Assembly (NCBI RefSeq): GCF_004000865.1
Contig: NZ_BIMB01000044.1
Span: 1 to 58,719, forward strand
Source: Paenibacillus elgii NBRC 100335
Lineage (GTDB): Bacteria > Bacillota > Bacilli > Paenibacillales > NBRC-103111
DNA length: 58,719 nt
Direction: 5' to 3'
Position 1 is the stretch's first letter. Every line of letters begins with the position of its first letter. The position numbers and the translations under genes were made by a program. The notes beneath the pieces are model-generated. The model made no database searches and was not told the DNA's origin. It saw nothing but the letters and a program-made list of their open reading frames with translations. Positions 1 to 7,237 of the stretch are shown here, one piece after another.

Positions 1-99
1 AACGTCGACAACGGAAGCCGCGAAGGCAACAAGGGACCGGGCAACGTCGACAACGGAAGCCGCGAAGGCAATAAGGGACCTGGCAACGTCGACAACGAG
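1..99 (+). repeat. Tandem 42-bp coding repeat
   Basis: Two full copies (1-42 and 43-84) and a partial third (85-99) of a 42-bp unit that encodes 14 residues. The first two copies differ only at a few third-codon positions. The array continues leftwards out of the window, so the copy number is unknown. Such repeats normally form a flexible wall-spanning stalk before the sorting signal and vary in number between strains. Confidence 0.85.
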
Positions 100-228
100 C
101 TGGACGATGTTCCGAAAACAGGGGATAGCAGCGTATCGCCAATCTTCTATATGGCTTTGGCGCTGATGTCCTTGATTACGATCGGACTCTGTCTGCTCGA
201 CAGAAAGAAGAAAAAGCACATCCAGTAA
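1..228 (+). CDS. Cell-wall-anchored surface protein, C-terminal end (5' truncated by window)
   Basis: Only the last 75 residues are in the window, read in frame 1 to the TAA at 226-228. They show Gly/Asn/Asp-rich repeats (unit GNVDNGSREGNKGP), then the sorting signal VPKTGD, a hydrophobic segment of about 18 residues (from SPIFYMALAL) and a basic tail (DRKKKKHIQ). This is the standard order of a sortase substrate: cleavage between Thr and Gly, membrane segment, positive stop. The VPKTG variant differs from canonical LPXTG. A class B sortase starts 19 bp downstream, so the pair probably forms a dedicated enzyme-substrate unit. The function of the missing N-terminal part cannot be told. Confidence 0.85.
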   Translation, partial: NVDNGSREGNKGPGNVDNGSREGNKGPGNVDNELDDVPKTGDSSVSPIFYMALALMSLITIGLCLLDRKKKKHIQ

Positions 229-247
229 CCGGAAAGGCGGTAAGAAA

Positions 248-1027
248 ATGAGTAAAATCAAAAAATTTCTTATCGCCGTTTCCTTCCTTCTGTTGGTATT
301 TTCTCTTGCCACTGTTGCGAGAACTCTCCTGCGGGATTATGCCGAGCAACAGAAAATAGAAGATATTGCCAAAATTCGGAAGGAAGAGTCGGACAAAGGC
401 GGAGGGGAGGCAATCCCCTCCGCTTTGATTACGAAGGCGCATGAGCCGGTCATGCTTCCCGAATTTCGCGAGCTTCATGAGAGAAACCCGGACATCGTCG
501 GTTGGCTGAAGATTGACGATACCCGAATTAATTACCCGATTATGCAGAACCCGCAGGATGCGGAGTACTATCTCAATCATGATTTCGATAAAAATGAAAG
601 CAAAAGCGGCCTCCCCTTTTTGGACGCGCACAGCCGGATTAACGGTTCGGATATTTTGCTGATTCACGGGCATCACATGAAAAACGGCTGGATGTTCGCA
701 GATTTGTTGAAATACAAGAAAGAAAGCTTTTATAAGGAGCATGCTACGTTCCAGTTCAGTACGCTTTACGAAAAGGAAGAGTATGAGATTGTCGCCGTTA
801 TTGAGTCAGAAGTTTATCGCAAATCAGACGACGTTTTTAAATACTACCAGATTGAGAAGGTAAGTACATCCGCAGAGTTCGATTCGTATGTTCAGAACAT
901 CAAAAAACTCGCTCTTTACGACACGGGCGTGACAGCCCGGTATGGCGACAAGCTTATTGTACTGTCTACGTGTGAGTACTCGACTGAAAACGGTCGGTTA
1001 GCGGTGGTCGCCCGAAAGCGTAAATGA
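248..1027 (+). CDS. srtB: Class B sortase
   Basis: Membrane-anchored transpeptidase, 259 aa. An N-terminal membrane segment (about residues 6-22) is followed by the class B pattern: NPDIVGWLKID near 80-90, YYLNHDF near 108-114, the catalytic His in HGHHM (His142), the catalytic Cys in LSTCEY (Cys242) and the Arg in GRLAVVARK (Arg250). All three catalytic positions are intact. It follows a VPKTG surface-protein end by 19 bp and probably shares its transcript, which ends at the hairpin at 1057-1089. Class B sortases mostly anchor one or a few dedicated proteins; some polymerise pili. Inference: this one processes the upstream protein. The ATG is preceded by a GGAAAGG ribosome binding site. Confidence 0.92.
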   Translation: MSKIKKFLIAVSFLLLVFSLATVARTLLRDYAEQQKIEDIAKIRKEESDKGGGEAIPSALITKAHEPVMLPEFRELHERNPDIVGWLKIDDTRINYPIMQNPQDAEYYLNHDFDKNESKSGLPFLDAHSRINGSDILLIHGHHMKNGWMFADLLKYKKESFYKEHATFQFSTLYEKEEYEIVAVIESEVYRKSDDVFKYYQIEKVSTSAEFDSYVQNIKKLALYDTGVTARYGDKLIVLSTCEYSTENGRLAVVARKRK

Positions 1028-1056
1028 CGATATTGAAATACAGAGTCTTGCTTCAT

Positions 1057-1089
1057 ATCACGTTCTCCCTTGGAGGACGTGATTTTTTT
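1057..1089 (+). terminator. Intrinsic terminator after sortase
   Basis: A 12-bp stem (ATCACGTTCTCC with GGAGGACGTGAT, one G-T pair) with a CTT loop is followed by seven T. It lies 30 bp after the sortase stop. Confidence 0.85.
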
Positions 1090-1158
1090 GAATATGGCCT
1101 CGGCGGCAGCTTGTTTCGACTAACGGAGCACGGTTTAATGAGATGCTTATAAATATTG

Positions 1159-1211
1159 TTGACATGACACCAAACAGTGTCCTATAATCAAAAGAGACAC
1201 CAAAGGGTGGC
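1159..1211 (+). promoter_or_regulatory. Promoter with two operator-like dyads
   Basis: TTGACA at 1159-1164 and TATAAT at 1183-1188 are 18 bp apart, a strong sigma-A promoter. Between them lies GACAC-N6-GTGTC (1166-1181), and a near copy GACAC-N6-GTGGC (1196-1211) follows the -10. The two dyads are 30 bp apart centre to centre, about three helical turns, as expected for a repressor binding the same DNA face twice. The gene downstream is only a DoxX remnant. Such layouts often belong to ArsR-type autorepressed operons that contain DoxX genes, but no repressor gene remains here. Confidence 0.7.
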
Positions 1212-1303
1212 CGATTCTGGATTGGAATTTTGAAACTTTGGAATCTTGAAATATTGCAGTATGAACAAGCTACACTTGAATCAAAATGATAAGGAGGAAA
1301 CAA

Positions 1304-1464
1304 ATGAGTGTAACCATTCTAGGTATTGGAAAGTACTTGGGGCGATAGCCATACTCGTGCAGGGTTTTCCGCGGCTAAAAGAATGGGCATACACAGGGAT
1401 TTTCTTTGATATGATGGGCGCGGCTGCACCACACGTTTTCAGTTCCGCATTGTATAATAAATAA
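1304..1464 (+). pseudogene. DoxX-like membrane protein remnant
   Basis: A good ribosome binding site (AAGGAGG) and ATG at 1304 open a frame that stops after 14 codons (1346-1348). In another frame, to the stop at 1464, the sequence reads YWKVLGAIAILVQGFP, RLKEWAYTG and IFFDMMGAAAPH, the signature of the C-terminal half of DoxX-like (DoxX_2) proteins. The first half of the gene is missing, and the original start and the surviving body are out of frame. The likely history is an internal deletion that removed the 5' part of a DoxX gene, or a whole regulator plus the 5' part, leaving promoter and tail. A functional product is unlikely. Confidence 0.75.
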
Positions 1465-1478
1465 TGGGAGGAAAGGAA

Positions 1479-1943
1479 ATGTCCTATATCGTTGATTTTA
1501 AAAATGTTTCTACGGTTGGTTTAGAGTCTTCGCCTGTAGTAGATGCGCTTGCCGGTTTACGTGCTAATGAAGCCCGTTACTTCATGAACAAGTACAAGCA
1601 TGAATTTACGGTTATACCAGCTAGCGAAAGCCAGGAGACCCTTGATTATGTGAACCGAATTTTGAAAGAAGAACGTGATATTACGTTTGCGGCCAAGCCA
1701 TTAGAAACGTCGCGTTTTCAAGTGGAAAATATTAAATGGGCCTTCGTCTTTTATGAGGATGGTCTAGAGGTCAACGTCTTGTATACGGTTGATGACCCTA
1801 AGAAGCGGGCCGTTGGTTTTAAGCTTTCTGAGGGGATGGAGATACCGAAGGAGTTAGAAGAGAAGTTTAAGTTTGCTAGACAGAAGTCTAAACTAGCTGG
1901 AACAATTCGAGGTTCGTATTTTGTGATTAAGGGAGAATATTAA
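1479..1943 (+). CDS. Hypothetical protein, 154 aa
   Basis: The start is placed at ATG 1479 (MSYIVDFKNV), because GGGAGGAAAGGAA lies just upstream; an ATG at 1464 overlaps that site. The protein is soluble, charged and mixed alpha/beta by eye, with no signal peptide or membrane segment and no motif I recognise. It ends in a strand-like tail (GTIRGSYFVIKGEY). It precedes an unknown 239-aa protein and two immunity-type proteins, so membership of that group is a guess from position only. Its own terminator follows at 2007-2059. Confidence 0.7.
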   Translation: MSYIVDFKNVSTVGLESSPVVDALAGLRANEARYFMNKYKHEFTVIPASESQETLDYVNRILKEERDITFAAKPLETSRFQVENIKWAFVFYEDGLEVNVLYTVDDPKKRAVGFKLSEGMEIPKELEEKFKFARQKSKLAGTIRGSYFVIKGEY

Positions 1944-2006
1944 AGTAAGAAAAAGCGCAAGCACAGCGGTGGGGGACGGACCCCCGTTTGTGAGACAGGG
2001 ATCAAG

Positions 2007-2059
2007 GGCATTATCAGCGGGCGTTCCTTTGCGGGACATGCTCATGATAATGCCTTTTT
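2007..2059 (+). terminator. Intrinsic terminator
   Basis: A perfect 10-bp stem GGCATTATCA / TGATAATGCC with a 28-nt loop is followed by TTTTTCTTTT. It lies 64 bp after the stop at 1943. Confidence 0.7.
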
Positions 2060-2142
2060 CTTTTATAGCCTCCTGAGGTGGCAAGTTGCAGACGAGCACA
2101 CAGTTTCATAAAATAGGTAGTTAATAGAATGGAGTTGAAACA

Positions 2143-2862
2143 ATGGTACAAGAAGTAATCTCCTTGGTGTGCGGGACATGCGGCAGTTTATCGGAGCCGG
2201 TCAAGATGGAGAGTGAGTTTTTTGATATCGTTGGTTTCGAAAATGATGTTATGGAATGGTCTGATTACGAAAACGAAGTTCCTTCGCTAGATGCTCCCCA
2301 TTGGGTATGGTCAGATCGCCCGCCTGTGCAAGGTCAGGTTAGAACAGTGAAAGTACGTCATCCTTTCCATATGAAGGCAGGAGAACCCTTTTGGATGTTA
2401 TACACTCCGGTATCTTCCAGTCTCAATGGGTGGGATTCTCATCCGGAAGAGATTGAGCTTTCTTCTTTTGTTCAGTGTTCCATTGAATGTGTGCTTGAAC
2501 GGAATGATTTAAAAGCGTGGTTGCGAGTTAAGGTCTTAGAGGTATGGATGATTAAAGATTTTAATAATCGTCTTCCGGCCCGAAATGGGAGCAGCGGGTA
2601 TTTGGATGATTTTAAGATGTTTGGGAACCCGTACATATACCTTTACCGGAAATGGCTATTTATCAGCGCAGGCGCACAGGGAGATTTTGGCGTATGGGGA
2701 CTCGTAAAACAAATGGATAGTCAGTATCATATGCTAGTATATGGAGATTGGGGCTTTCATAAAAACAATGCTTTTGGAGGCAACATCCTGTTACCTAAGC
2801 ATCAAATGGAGGAATGGATCAAGCAGGCGATGCAGAATAATCGCTACGAGAAGGTAGAGTGA
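2143..2862 (+). CDS. Hypothetical protein, 239 aa
   Basis: ATG 2143 is preceded by GGAGTTGAAACA. The protein is soluble, with no signal peptide or membrane segment, and is rich in Trp and Tyr. An N-terminal CGTCGS contains a CxxC pair near residues 10-13, but no second CxxC is seen, so a zinc ribbon is not established. I recognise no family. The last codons overlap a possible GTG of the next gene, and the ribosome binding site of the SMI1 gene lies directly at its stop, so the two are probably cotranscribed. By position it may be an immunity or accessory protein of the downstream SMI1/HEAT genes. Confidence 0.75.
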   Translation: MVQEVISLVCGTCGSLSEPVKMESEFFDIVGFENDVMEWSDYENEVPSLDAPHWVWSDRPPVQGQVRTVKVRHPFHMKAGEPFWMLYTPVSSSLNGWDSHPEEIELSSFVQCSIECVLERNDLKAWLRVKVLEVWMIKDFNNRLPARNGSSGYLDDFKMFGNPYIYLYRKWLFISAGAQGDFGVWGLVKQMDSQYHMLVYGDWGFHKNNAFGGNILLPKHQMEEWIKQAMQNNRYEKVE

Positions 2863-2879
2863 CAAGGGAGGTCAATAGG

Positions 2880-4205
2880 TTGTTTTGGAAGAAAGAAACG
2901 CAGCTTGATCGAATAAAAAACAAACTCGAAAAGGCCATGCGCAAAGACACGGATTTTTTGGTGTTTGGGGCGTCCTCACACAAATACAGGGTTTATGAAA
3001 AGCTTACAGCAAAAGAGCTTGCGGACTGGCAAGCAAAAAATCAGGTCTCACTCCCGGAGCCTTATACGCAGTTTTTAACGAAAGTCGGAAATGGAGGCGC
3101 CGGGCCGTATTACGGAATTTATTCGATTGAAAAGGCCACTTCCTATACCGAAAGAAATGCACTCACTGCAAAATGCGTTCTGCACCCCAGAATGACAAAA
3201 GAGGAATGGAACCGTCTAACCGAACCCTTGACCAATGATGAGGACATCTCCGACTCGGAATACGACGCCGCCTGTAATATGGTGATGGGCGGCATGCTGT
3301 GCATCGGCACACAAGGCTGCGAATACGATATGTATCTCGTGCTTGAAGGAGAACACAGAGGGAAAATCGTTTACACTTCAGGTTTTTATCCTGATCATCC
3401 CTTTTTCTTTGTCTATGAAGACAACTTTCTGGACTGGTATGAGCGCTGGCTGGATGAAATTATTCTGGATTATGACATCGCGTGGTTTGGCAGCAAAATG
3501 CCGGGCGATGAAAATGCGTTGATCCAGGTTTATCACAACGCCCCAAACGAAGAAATCAAATCAAAAGCGCTTGACGGAATGTTCAAGTTTAAGAAAATCT
3601 CGCAGCCAACCATTGATTTTTTAAAAAACGTTGCGGATCAAGGACAAAAAGATCGCATCACCGCCATTCAGCTCATCTGCAAAACCTCTGTTGACGCGGG
3701 AAGAGACTATCTTTTGGAGCTGCTGCATTCGGATAGAACTGAGGATTTATTACACGCTTTACAGATTCTGAATTGGTATGGTAAATCTGTCGATTTATCG
3801 GAATTTATAAAAGTGATAGTGCAAAGTCTCGACAGGGTACACGACCCGGAAACGTTACGTCATGTGGGGTATGTTTTGGAGCCTTCCGGCGCGATTACAT
3901 TCCAAAACTTTGCGCCCTTTTTGTGCCACGCCGACTCGGATATACAAACCGCTGCAATCTATGCCACACGCAGTTGCAATGACAAATCGGATAATTGGGA
4001 GATCATTGAACAGGTGTTAATGGGTGGCAACAAGGAGGTTGTGAAAAACTCTATTCTATTTTGGGGCATTGTCCCTCATGAGAAGTTATTGCCTTATTAT
4101 AAGGCTGCATGGCCGGAATATAAAAACAATAATAATTTCAGGGAAAAATTTATAGATTGTTTGAAAGAATTAAATTTGCCGGATGATTATTTTGATAAAG
4201 AATAA
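2880..4205 (+). CDS. SMI1/KNR4-family protein with HEAT-like repeats
   Basis: The start is taken at TTG 2880, with AAGGGAGG eight bases upstream; a GTG at 2859 in the same frame lies inside the previous gene and has no such site. The N-terminal 150 residues carry the SMI1/KNR4 pattern (ELADWQAKNQVSLPEPYTQF, then VGNGGAGPYYGIY). The C-terminal half (about 210-430) is helical with HEAT-like pairs (EIKSKALDGMFKF, DRITAIQLICKTSV). SMI1/KNR4 proteins are a major immunity superfamily of bacterial polymorphic toxin systems and act as cytoplasmic antitoxins. No toxin gene is in the window, so the partner is unknown. The HEAT-type gene starts 32 bp downstream. Confidence 0.8.
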   Translation: MFWKKETQLDRIKNKLEKAMRKDTDFLVFGASSHKYRVYEKLTAKELADWQAKNQVSLPEPYTQFLTKVGNGGAGPYYGIYSIEKATSYTERNALTAKCVLHPRMTKEEWNRLTEPLTNDEDISDSEYDAACNMVMGGMLCIGTQGCEYDMYLVLEGEHRGKIVYTSGFYPDHPFFFVYEDNFLDWYERWLDEIILDYDIAWFGSKMPGDENALIQVYHNAPNEEIKSKALDGMFKFKKISQPTIDFLKNVADQGQKDRITAIQLICKTSVDAGRDYLLELLHSDRTEDLLHALQILNWYGKSVDLSEFIKVIVQSLDRVHDPETLRHVGYVLEPSGAITFQNFAPFLCHADSDIQTAAIYATRSCNDKSDNWEIIEQVLMGGNKEVVKNSILFWGIVPHEKLLPYYKAAWPEYKNNNNFREKFIDCLKELNLPDDYFDKE

Positions 4206-4237
4206 ATTCGAAATAACTTTATGAACGGAGGGAGAGC

Positions 4238-5071
4238 TTGCTTAAGTGGAATAGCGATGTATGGAGAAAGCTGACAGGCCCGTACGGATCTGCCGAGAAC
4301 GTACCTGTGTTATTGCAGCAGCTCATGGGGGAATATAGCCAGGAGATTTTTGACGAACTCTTTCAGGAGCATTTGTTCCATCAAAATACGATCTATACGG
4401 CTACCTACGCGGCGATGCCGTTTTTGGCGCAAATTGCCTGTTCTACATCGGATGCGGAAGTGCGCAAAGAGCTGTTTATCAATTGCGGTATCATCGAGGC
4501 AAGCCGTGATGGGCGCGATGGGGCGCCATTTCCGGAATCTTGGGCGGAACTGGCCGAAGATGCAGGCAGCTCCGTTTGTACCGAATTGTATCGCGAATAT
4601 ATAGAGGCCATTGGCAAACTCAAGGTGCTTACAAAGGAAGTATTCGCCTATACAGCCCACCATTCCATCGATGAGACGGAGAAACGTTATATTCTTGTCG
4701 CGGACGCCGCTTATCGAGGTTCGTATAACGTTGCCAACATGCTGATGACGTTTATTCACGGGGATGAGTATGTGGCCGTGTGTCCTGCCTGCGAGGAAGA
4801 TGTATTCCTATGGCCTAATGAAGACAATACAGAAATCCTTCAAGCCTACGAACACGATCCCGTCTTTCACACTGGCCAGGAATCACACGTCATCGTTCCG
4901 GCAACGTCCTTGGCAGATGAAGAAATACGAACATTGGCGGAGCGGGCGGAGGTGATCGGAGAGCCGACGTTAGCCGGGCATCTGCATTATTTAGCGGGGG
5001 AAACATCATGCCCGTCCTGCCGCGAGAAAATTTCTATATGGCCGTCTTTACTTAGCACGTTTACGATGTAG
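4238..5071 (+). CDS. HEAT-type immunity-like protein with C-terminal CxxC pairs
   Basis: TTG 4238 is preceded by ACGGAGGG at good spacing. The N-terminal half resembles the widespread HEAT-like immunity proteins (LTGPYGSAENVPVLLQQL, LFHQNTIYTATYAAMPFL). The C-terminal part has two CxxC pairs, CPACEEDVFLWP near residue 184 and CPSCREKISIWP near 262, in matching contexts, suggesting that one zinc site or a pair of zinc-knuckle-like strands was added to the helical scaffold. It is the last gene of the run that starts near 2143; a hairpin follows at 5102-5130. The specific toxin or nucleic-acid target is unknown. Confidence 0.8.
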   Translation: MLKWNSDVWRKLTGPYGSAENVPVLLQQLMGEYSQEIFDELFQEHLFHQNTIYTATYAAMPFLAQIACSTSDAEVRKELFINCGIIEASRDGRDGAPFPESWAELAEDAGSSVCTELYREYIEAIGKLKVLTKEVFAYTAHHSIDETEKRYILVADAAYRGSYNVANMLMTFIHGDEYVAVCPACEEDVFLWPNEDNTEILQAYEHDPVFHTGQESHVIVPATSLADEEIRTLAERAEVIGEPTLAGHLHYLAGETSCPSCREKISIWPSLLSTFTM

Positions 5072-5101
5072 AGCTGCAAGTTAAGGGGGCGGGGAGAAAC
5101 T

Positions 5102-5130
5102 AGGAGCTGTCACACCGTGACAAGCTCCTT
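5102..5130. terminator. Hairpin between convergent genes
   Basis: AGGAGCT-GTCAC, loop ACC, GTGAC-A-AGCTCCT: a 12-bp stem with one bulge, between a plus gene ending at 5071 and a minus gene ending at 5152. Neither side has a good T run, so termination efficiency is uncertain. Confidence 0.55.
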
Positions 5131-5151
5131 CACATATATCCAATAGAAAAA

Positions 5152-6318
5152 CTAACACTTACTCTTCACCGCGATGGCTGGCGTTTCATCCCTCTTGAAG
5201 TAAGGCAGCAATGAAATCAAGCCCAGAATCGCCAGAATGAAACCTACCCATAACGGAGAACGGAGTCCGTATCCAGCGTCGATGACCAATCCTCCGATGG
5301 AAGAGCCGGCGACGACGCCGAGGCTAATAACGGACCCGTGAACGGTTGTAACCAGCGTGCCGGTCCCTGCAACGCGGGTAATGCGGGTCGACATCGCGGG
5401 ATTCAGGGTTACTCCCGTTAGTCCGATCAGTATGACGGCAATGACAGAAACGTACGGACTGTGGGCATAGATTCCAAACATCATCAGCGTGGCAGTCAAG
5501 AGTATCAATCCTATGGTTAGGGTTGGCATCATATACCGATCCGCAAATCTGCCGGTAACCAGGTTTCCAGCCACCGTCGCGATGCCGTATATCCCTAACA
5601 GAAGCGGAATCGTCACTGTGTCGAAGCCGGAGAGGTCGGTCAAGATAGGCGCAAAATAGCTGAATGCGGCAAACGTCGCGCCGATAATGAGAAGGCTGGT
5701 CGCATAGGCAGCCCATAGATTTGGATTTTTGAAGCTCGCCAGTTCGCTGCGCAAACTAACGGATTCCGGCTTAGCCGCAGCGGGGATCACTTTCATGCCC
5801 AAAAGGCCAGACAGCAAAACCAGCACGACAACTGCCCAAAAACTGGAGCGCCATCCGAAGTATTGGTTGAAGAGCATCGCCGCGGGCAAGCCGAGCGCCG
5901 TGGCCACCATTAAACCGCCAAGGACGATCGATGCGGCACGACCGCGGTACTGAGGACTGACGAAGTCAAAGCAAATGCCAAGCGAAACGCCGAAGCAAGC
6001 AGCGGAGGAGACGCCGGTAATGATCCGGGCAATCATCATCATCTCATAACCGATGGCTAACGCGCCAAGCGTCTGACCGAAGAGGAATAGGGCTGAAATC
6101 CATAAGAAAGCCCTTTTCTTCGACACTTTGGACAAACCAATCGCTAACAAAGGCCCCCCCACAATCATTCCCGCAGCATAAGCGGATATAAGGTAGCCGA
6201 TGGAAGCAATGGATACGTCAAATTCCTTCGATAACGAAGTCATGATTCCGGCCACCGTAAATTCGGCAGTGGTCATGGAAAAGATCATCATTCCCAGTAC
6301 GTAAATAGCAAACGGCAT
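5152..6318 (-). CDS. MFS transporter, DHA1 (AraJ/YdhP-like) family
   Basis: 388 aa with about 12 hydrophobic segments, the usual size of DHA1 drug:H+ antiporters. The first segment has the family pattern (TTAEFTVAGIMTSLSKEF), and ARIITGVSSAACFGVSLG and FGWRSSFWAVV match motifs of arabinose/multidrug exporters of this group. ATG 6318 is preceded by GGAGGTT. It lies downstream of, and on the same strand as, a TetR gene; copies of the AGTACAAAATT motif stand before both genes, so it is probably the efflux target of that repressor. The substrate is unknown. Confidence 0.88.
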   Translation of the reverse strand: MPFAIYVLGMMIFSMTTAEFTVAGIMTSLSKEFDVSIASIGYLISAYAAGMIVGGPLLAIGLSKVSKKRAFLWISALFLFGQTLGALAIGYEMMMIARIITGVSSAACFGVSLGICFDFVSPQYRGRAASIVLGGLMVATALGLPAAMLFNQYFGWRSSFWAVVVLVLLSGLLGMKVIPAAAKPESVSLRSELASFKNPNLWAAYATSLLIIGATFAAFSYFAPILTDLSGFDTVTIPLLLGIYGIATVAGNLVTGRFADRYMMPTLTIGLILLTATLMMFGIYAHSPYVSVIAVILIGLTGVTLNPAMSTRITRVAGTGTLVTTVHGSVISLGVVAGSSIGGLVIDAGYGLRSPLWVGFILAILGLISLLPYFKRDETPAIAVKSKC

Positions 6319-6354
6319 ACAAGTAACCTCCAGTTTTCAAACAAATTGTAATGG

Positions 6355-6369
6355 TTAGTACAAAATTGG
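6355..6369. promoter_or_regulatory. Candidate TetR operator, copy 1
   Basis: TTAGTACAAAATTGG lies 37 bp upstream of the MFS start and shares AGTACAAAATT with two other sites around the TetR gene. An opposed TGTA at 6348-6351 gives a partial dyad (TGTA-N8-TACA). A minus-strand -10-like TACAAT overlaps it. Confidence 0.5.
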
Positions 6370-6420
6370 GCGTGGTAATGCTTCTATGGAGTTCTGTTCA
6401 GGCGCCCTCACTTTTTTATT

Positions 6421-6436
6421 AATCAGTACAAAATTA
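6421..6436. promoter_or_regulatory. Candidate TetR operator, copy 2
   Basis: AATCAGTACAAAATTA shares the 14-base core TCAGTACAAAATTA with the site inside the tetR promoter. It lies in the gap between the regulator and transporter genes. Confidence 0.5.
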
Positions 6437-6440
6437 GCCA

Positions 6441-6479
6441 TAAAAAAGCGCAACGCTAGAACAAGACTTCCAACGTTGC
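6441..6479 (-). terminator. Weak terminator at end of TetR gene
   Basis: Read on the minus strand, GCAACG and CGTTGC pair around an 18-nt loop that contains the TetR stop, followed by GCTTTTTTA. It may reduce read-through into the MFS gene, which has its own operator copies. Confidence 0.45.
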
Positions 6480-7046
6480 TTTGGCCATCTGAACGGCCCT
6501 TTCACGATTCTGAGCAGCGGCATTGAGTACCCGGAGTCCATAATAATTGCTTAGAAAGAGGTGGGCTAAATCCGAAGCCTGATGTGTCCGCGAGATTTCT
6601 CCCGACATCTGCCCTGCCTCAATCGCCTGTTGCAGAGCCTGCTCCAGCAAATCCACGTGACGCTTGAATAGGCTTTCGACCGCCGGATCTCTTTGTGCGC
6701 GCTCCATGGCAGCATTGATCAATAGGCAGCCTCTTCGATTCTCGTATGAAAAGTCCTCTTGGATCGCCCAATCGAGCAAAGCACGAAGCCGGTCTTTTAC
6801 AGGTCCTTGCTGGTTAAGGATCTCAATCTGGGCTTGGATGCCGGTCTCATGGTAACGTAAGAGGGCTTGTTCATAAAGCTCGTGCTTGCTTCCGTAGGCA
6901 TTGTATAAGCTTCCTCTTCCAAGACCGGTTTGTTTGCACAGATCCTCTGTCGAGCAAGCTTCGTAACCATGTTCCCAGAACAATTCCATAGCCGCATCGA
7001 TCACAGCGGTATCTTTAAACTCCCGTGGTCTTCCGCTTTTACTCAC
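6456..7046 (-). CDS. TetR/AcrR-family repressor
   Basis: 196 aa from GTG 7046 (MSKSGRPREFKD), chosen because AAGGGAG lies at normal spacing; an ATG-initiated frame from 7112 would start inside the promoter. The N-terminal HTH is typical: GRPREFKDTAVIDAAMELFW, then TEDLCKQTGLGRGSLYNAYG and SKHELYEQAL. The C-terminal ligand domain (LLDWAIQEDF, CLLINAAMER) matches the YxaF/YcdC-like subgroup that often controls efflux pumps. Its promoter has the repeated AGTACAAAATT motif between -35 and -10, implying autorepression, and the motif recurs twice before the downstream MFS gene. Confidence 0.9.
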   Translation of the reverse strand: MSKSGRPREFKDTAVIDAAMELFWEHGYEACSTEDLCKQTGLGRGSLYNAYGSKHELYEQALLRYHETGIQAQIEILNQQGPVKDRLRALLDWAIQEDFSYENRRGCLLINAAMERAQRDPAVESLFKRHVDLLEQALQQAIEAGQMSGEISRTHQASDLAHLFLSNYYGLRVLNAAAQNRERAVQMAKATLEVLF

Positions 7047-7083
7047 CTTAGTCCACTCCCTTCCTGCACAATCTAATAAAAAC

Positions 7084-7112
7084 ATCATAATAATTTTGTA
7101 CTGACCTGTCAA
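7084..7112 (-). promoter_or_regulatory. tetR promoter with embedded operator copy 3
   Basis: On the minus strand TTGACA (7112-7107) and TATGAT (7089-7084) are exactly 17 bp apart, and the spacer contains CAGTACAAAATTAT, the same motif as the two sites before the MFS gene. A repressor bound here would block RNA polymerase directly. Confidence 0.7.
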
Positions 7113-7237
7113 ATATATGCTTGGAGCGGGTACTGTTCGAGTACGTGCAAGTTAAGCTTGACAAGATGTACCGTTTTATGCAAAGTTACTGGTGTCAAAA
7201 GGCTAAAAGAGCGCGAGAAGCGAGAAAGGTGAACCTT

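Noticed and set aside
2859..2879. GTG 2859 as start of the SMI1-HEAT protein
   Set aside because: It lies before the ribosome binding site AAGGGAGG; TTG 2880 has the correct spacing.
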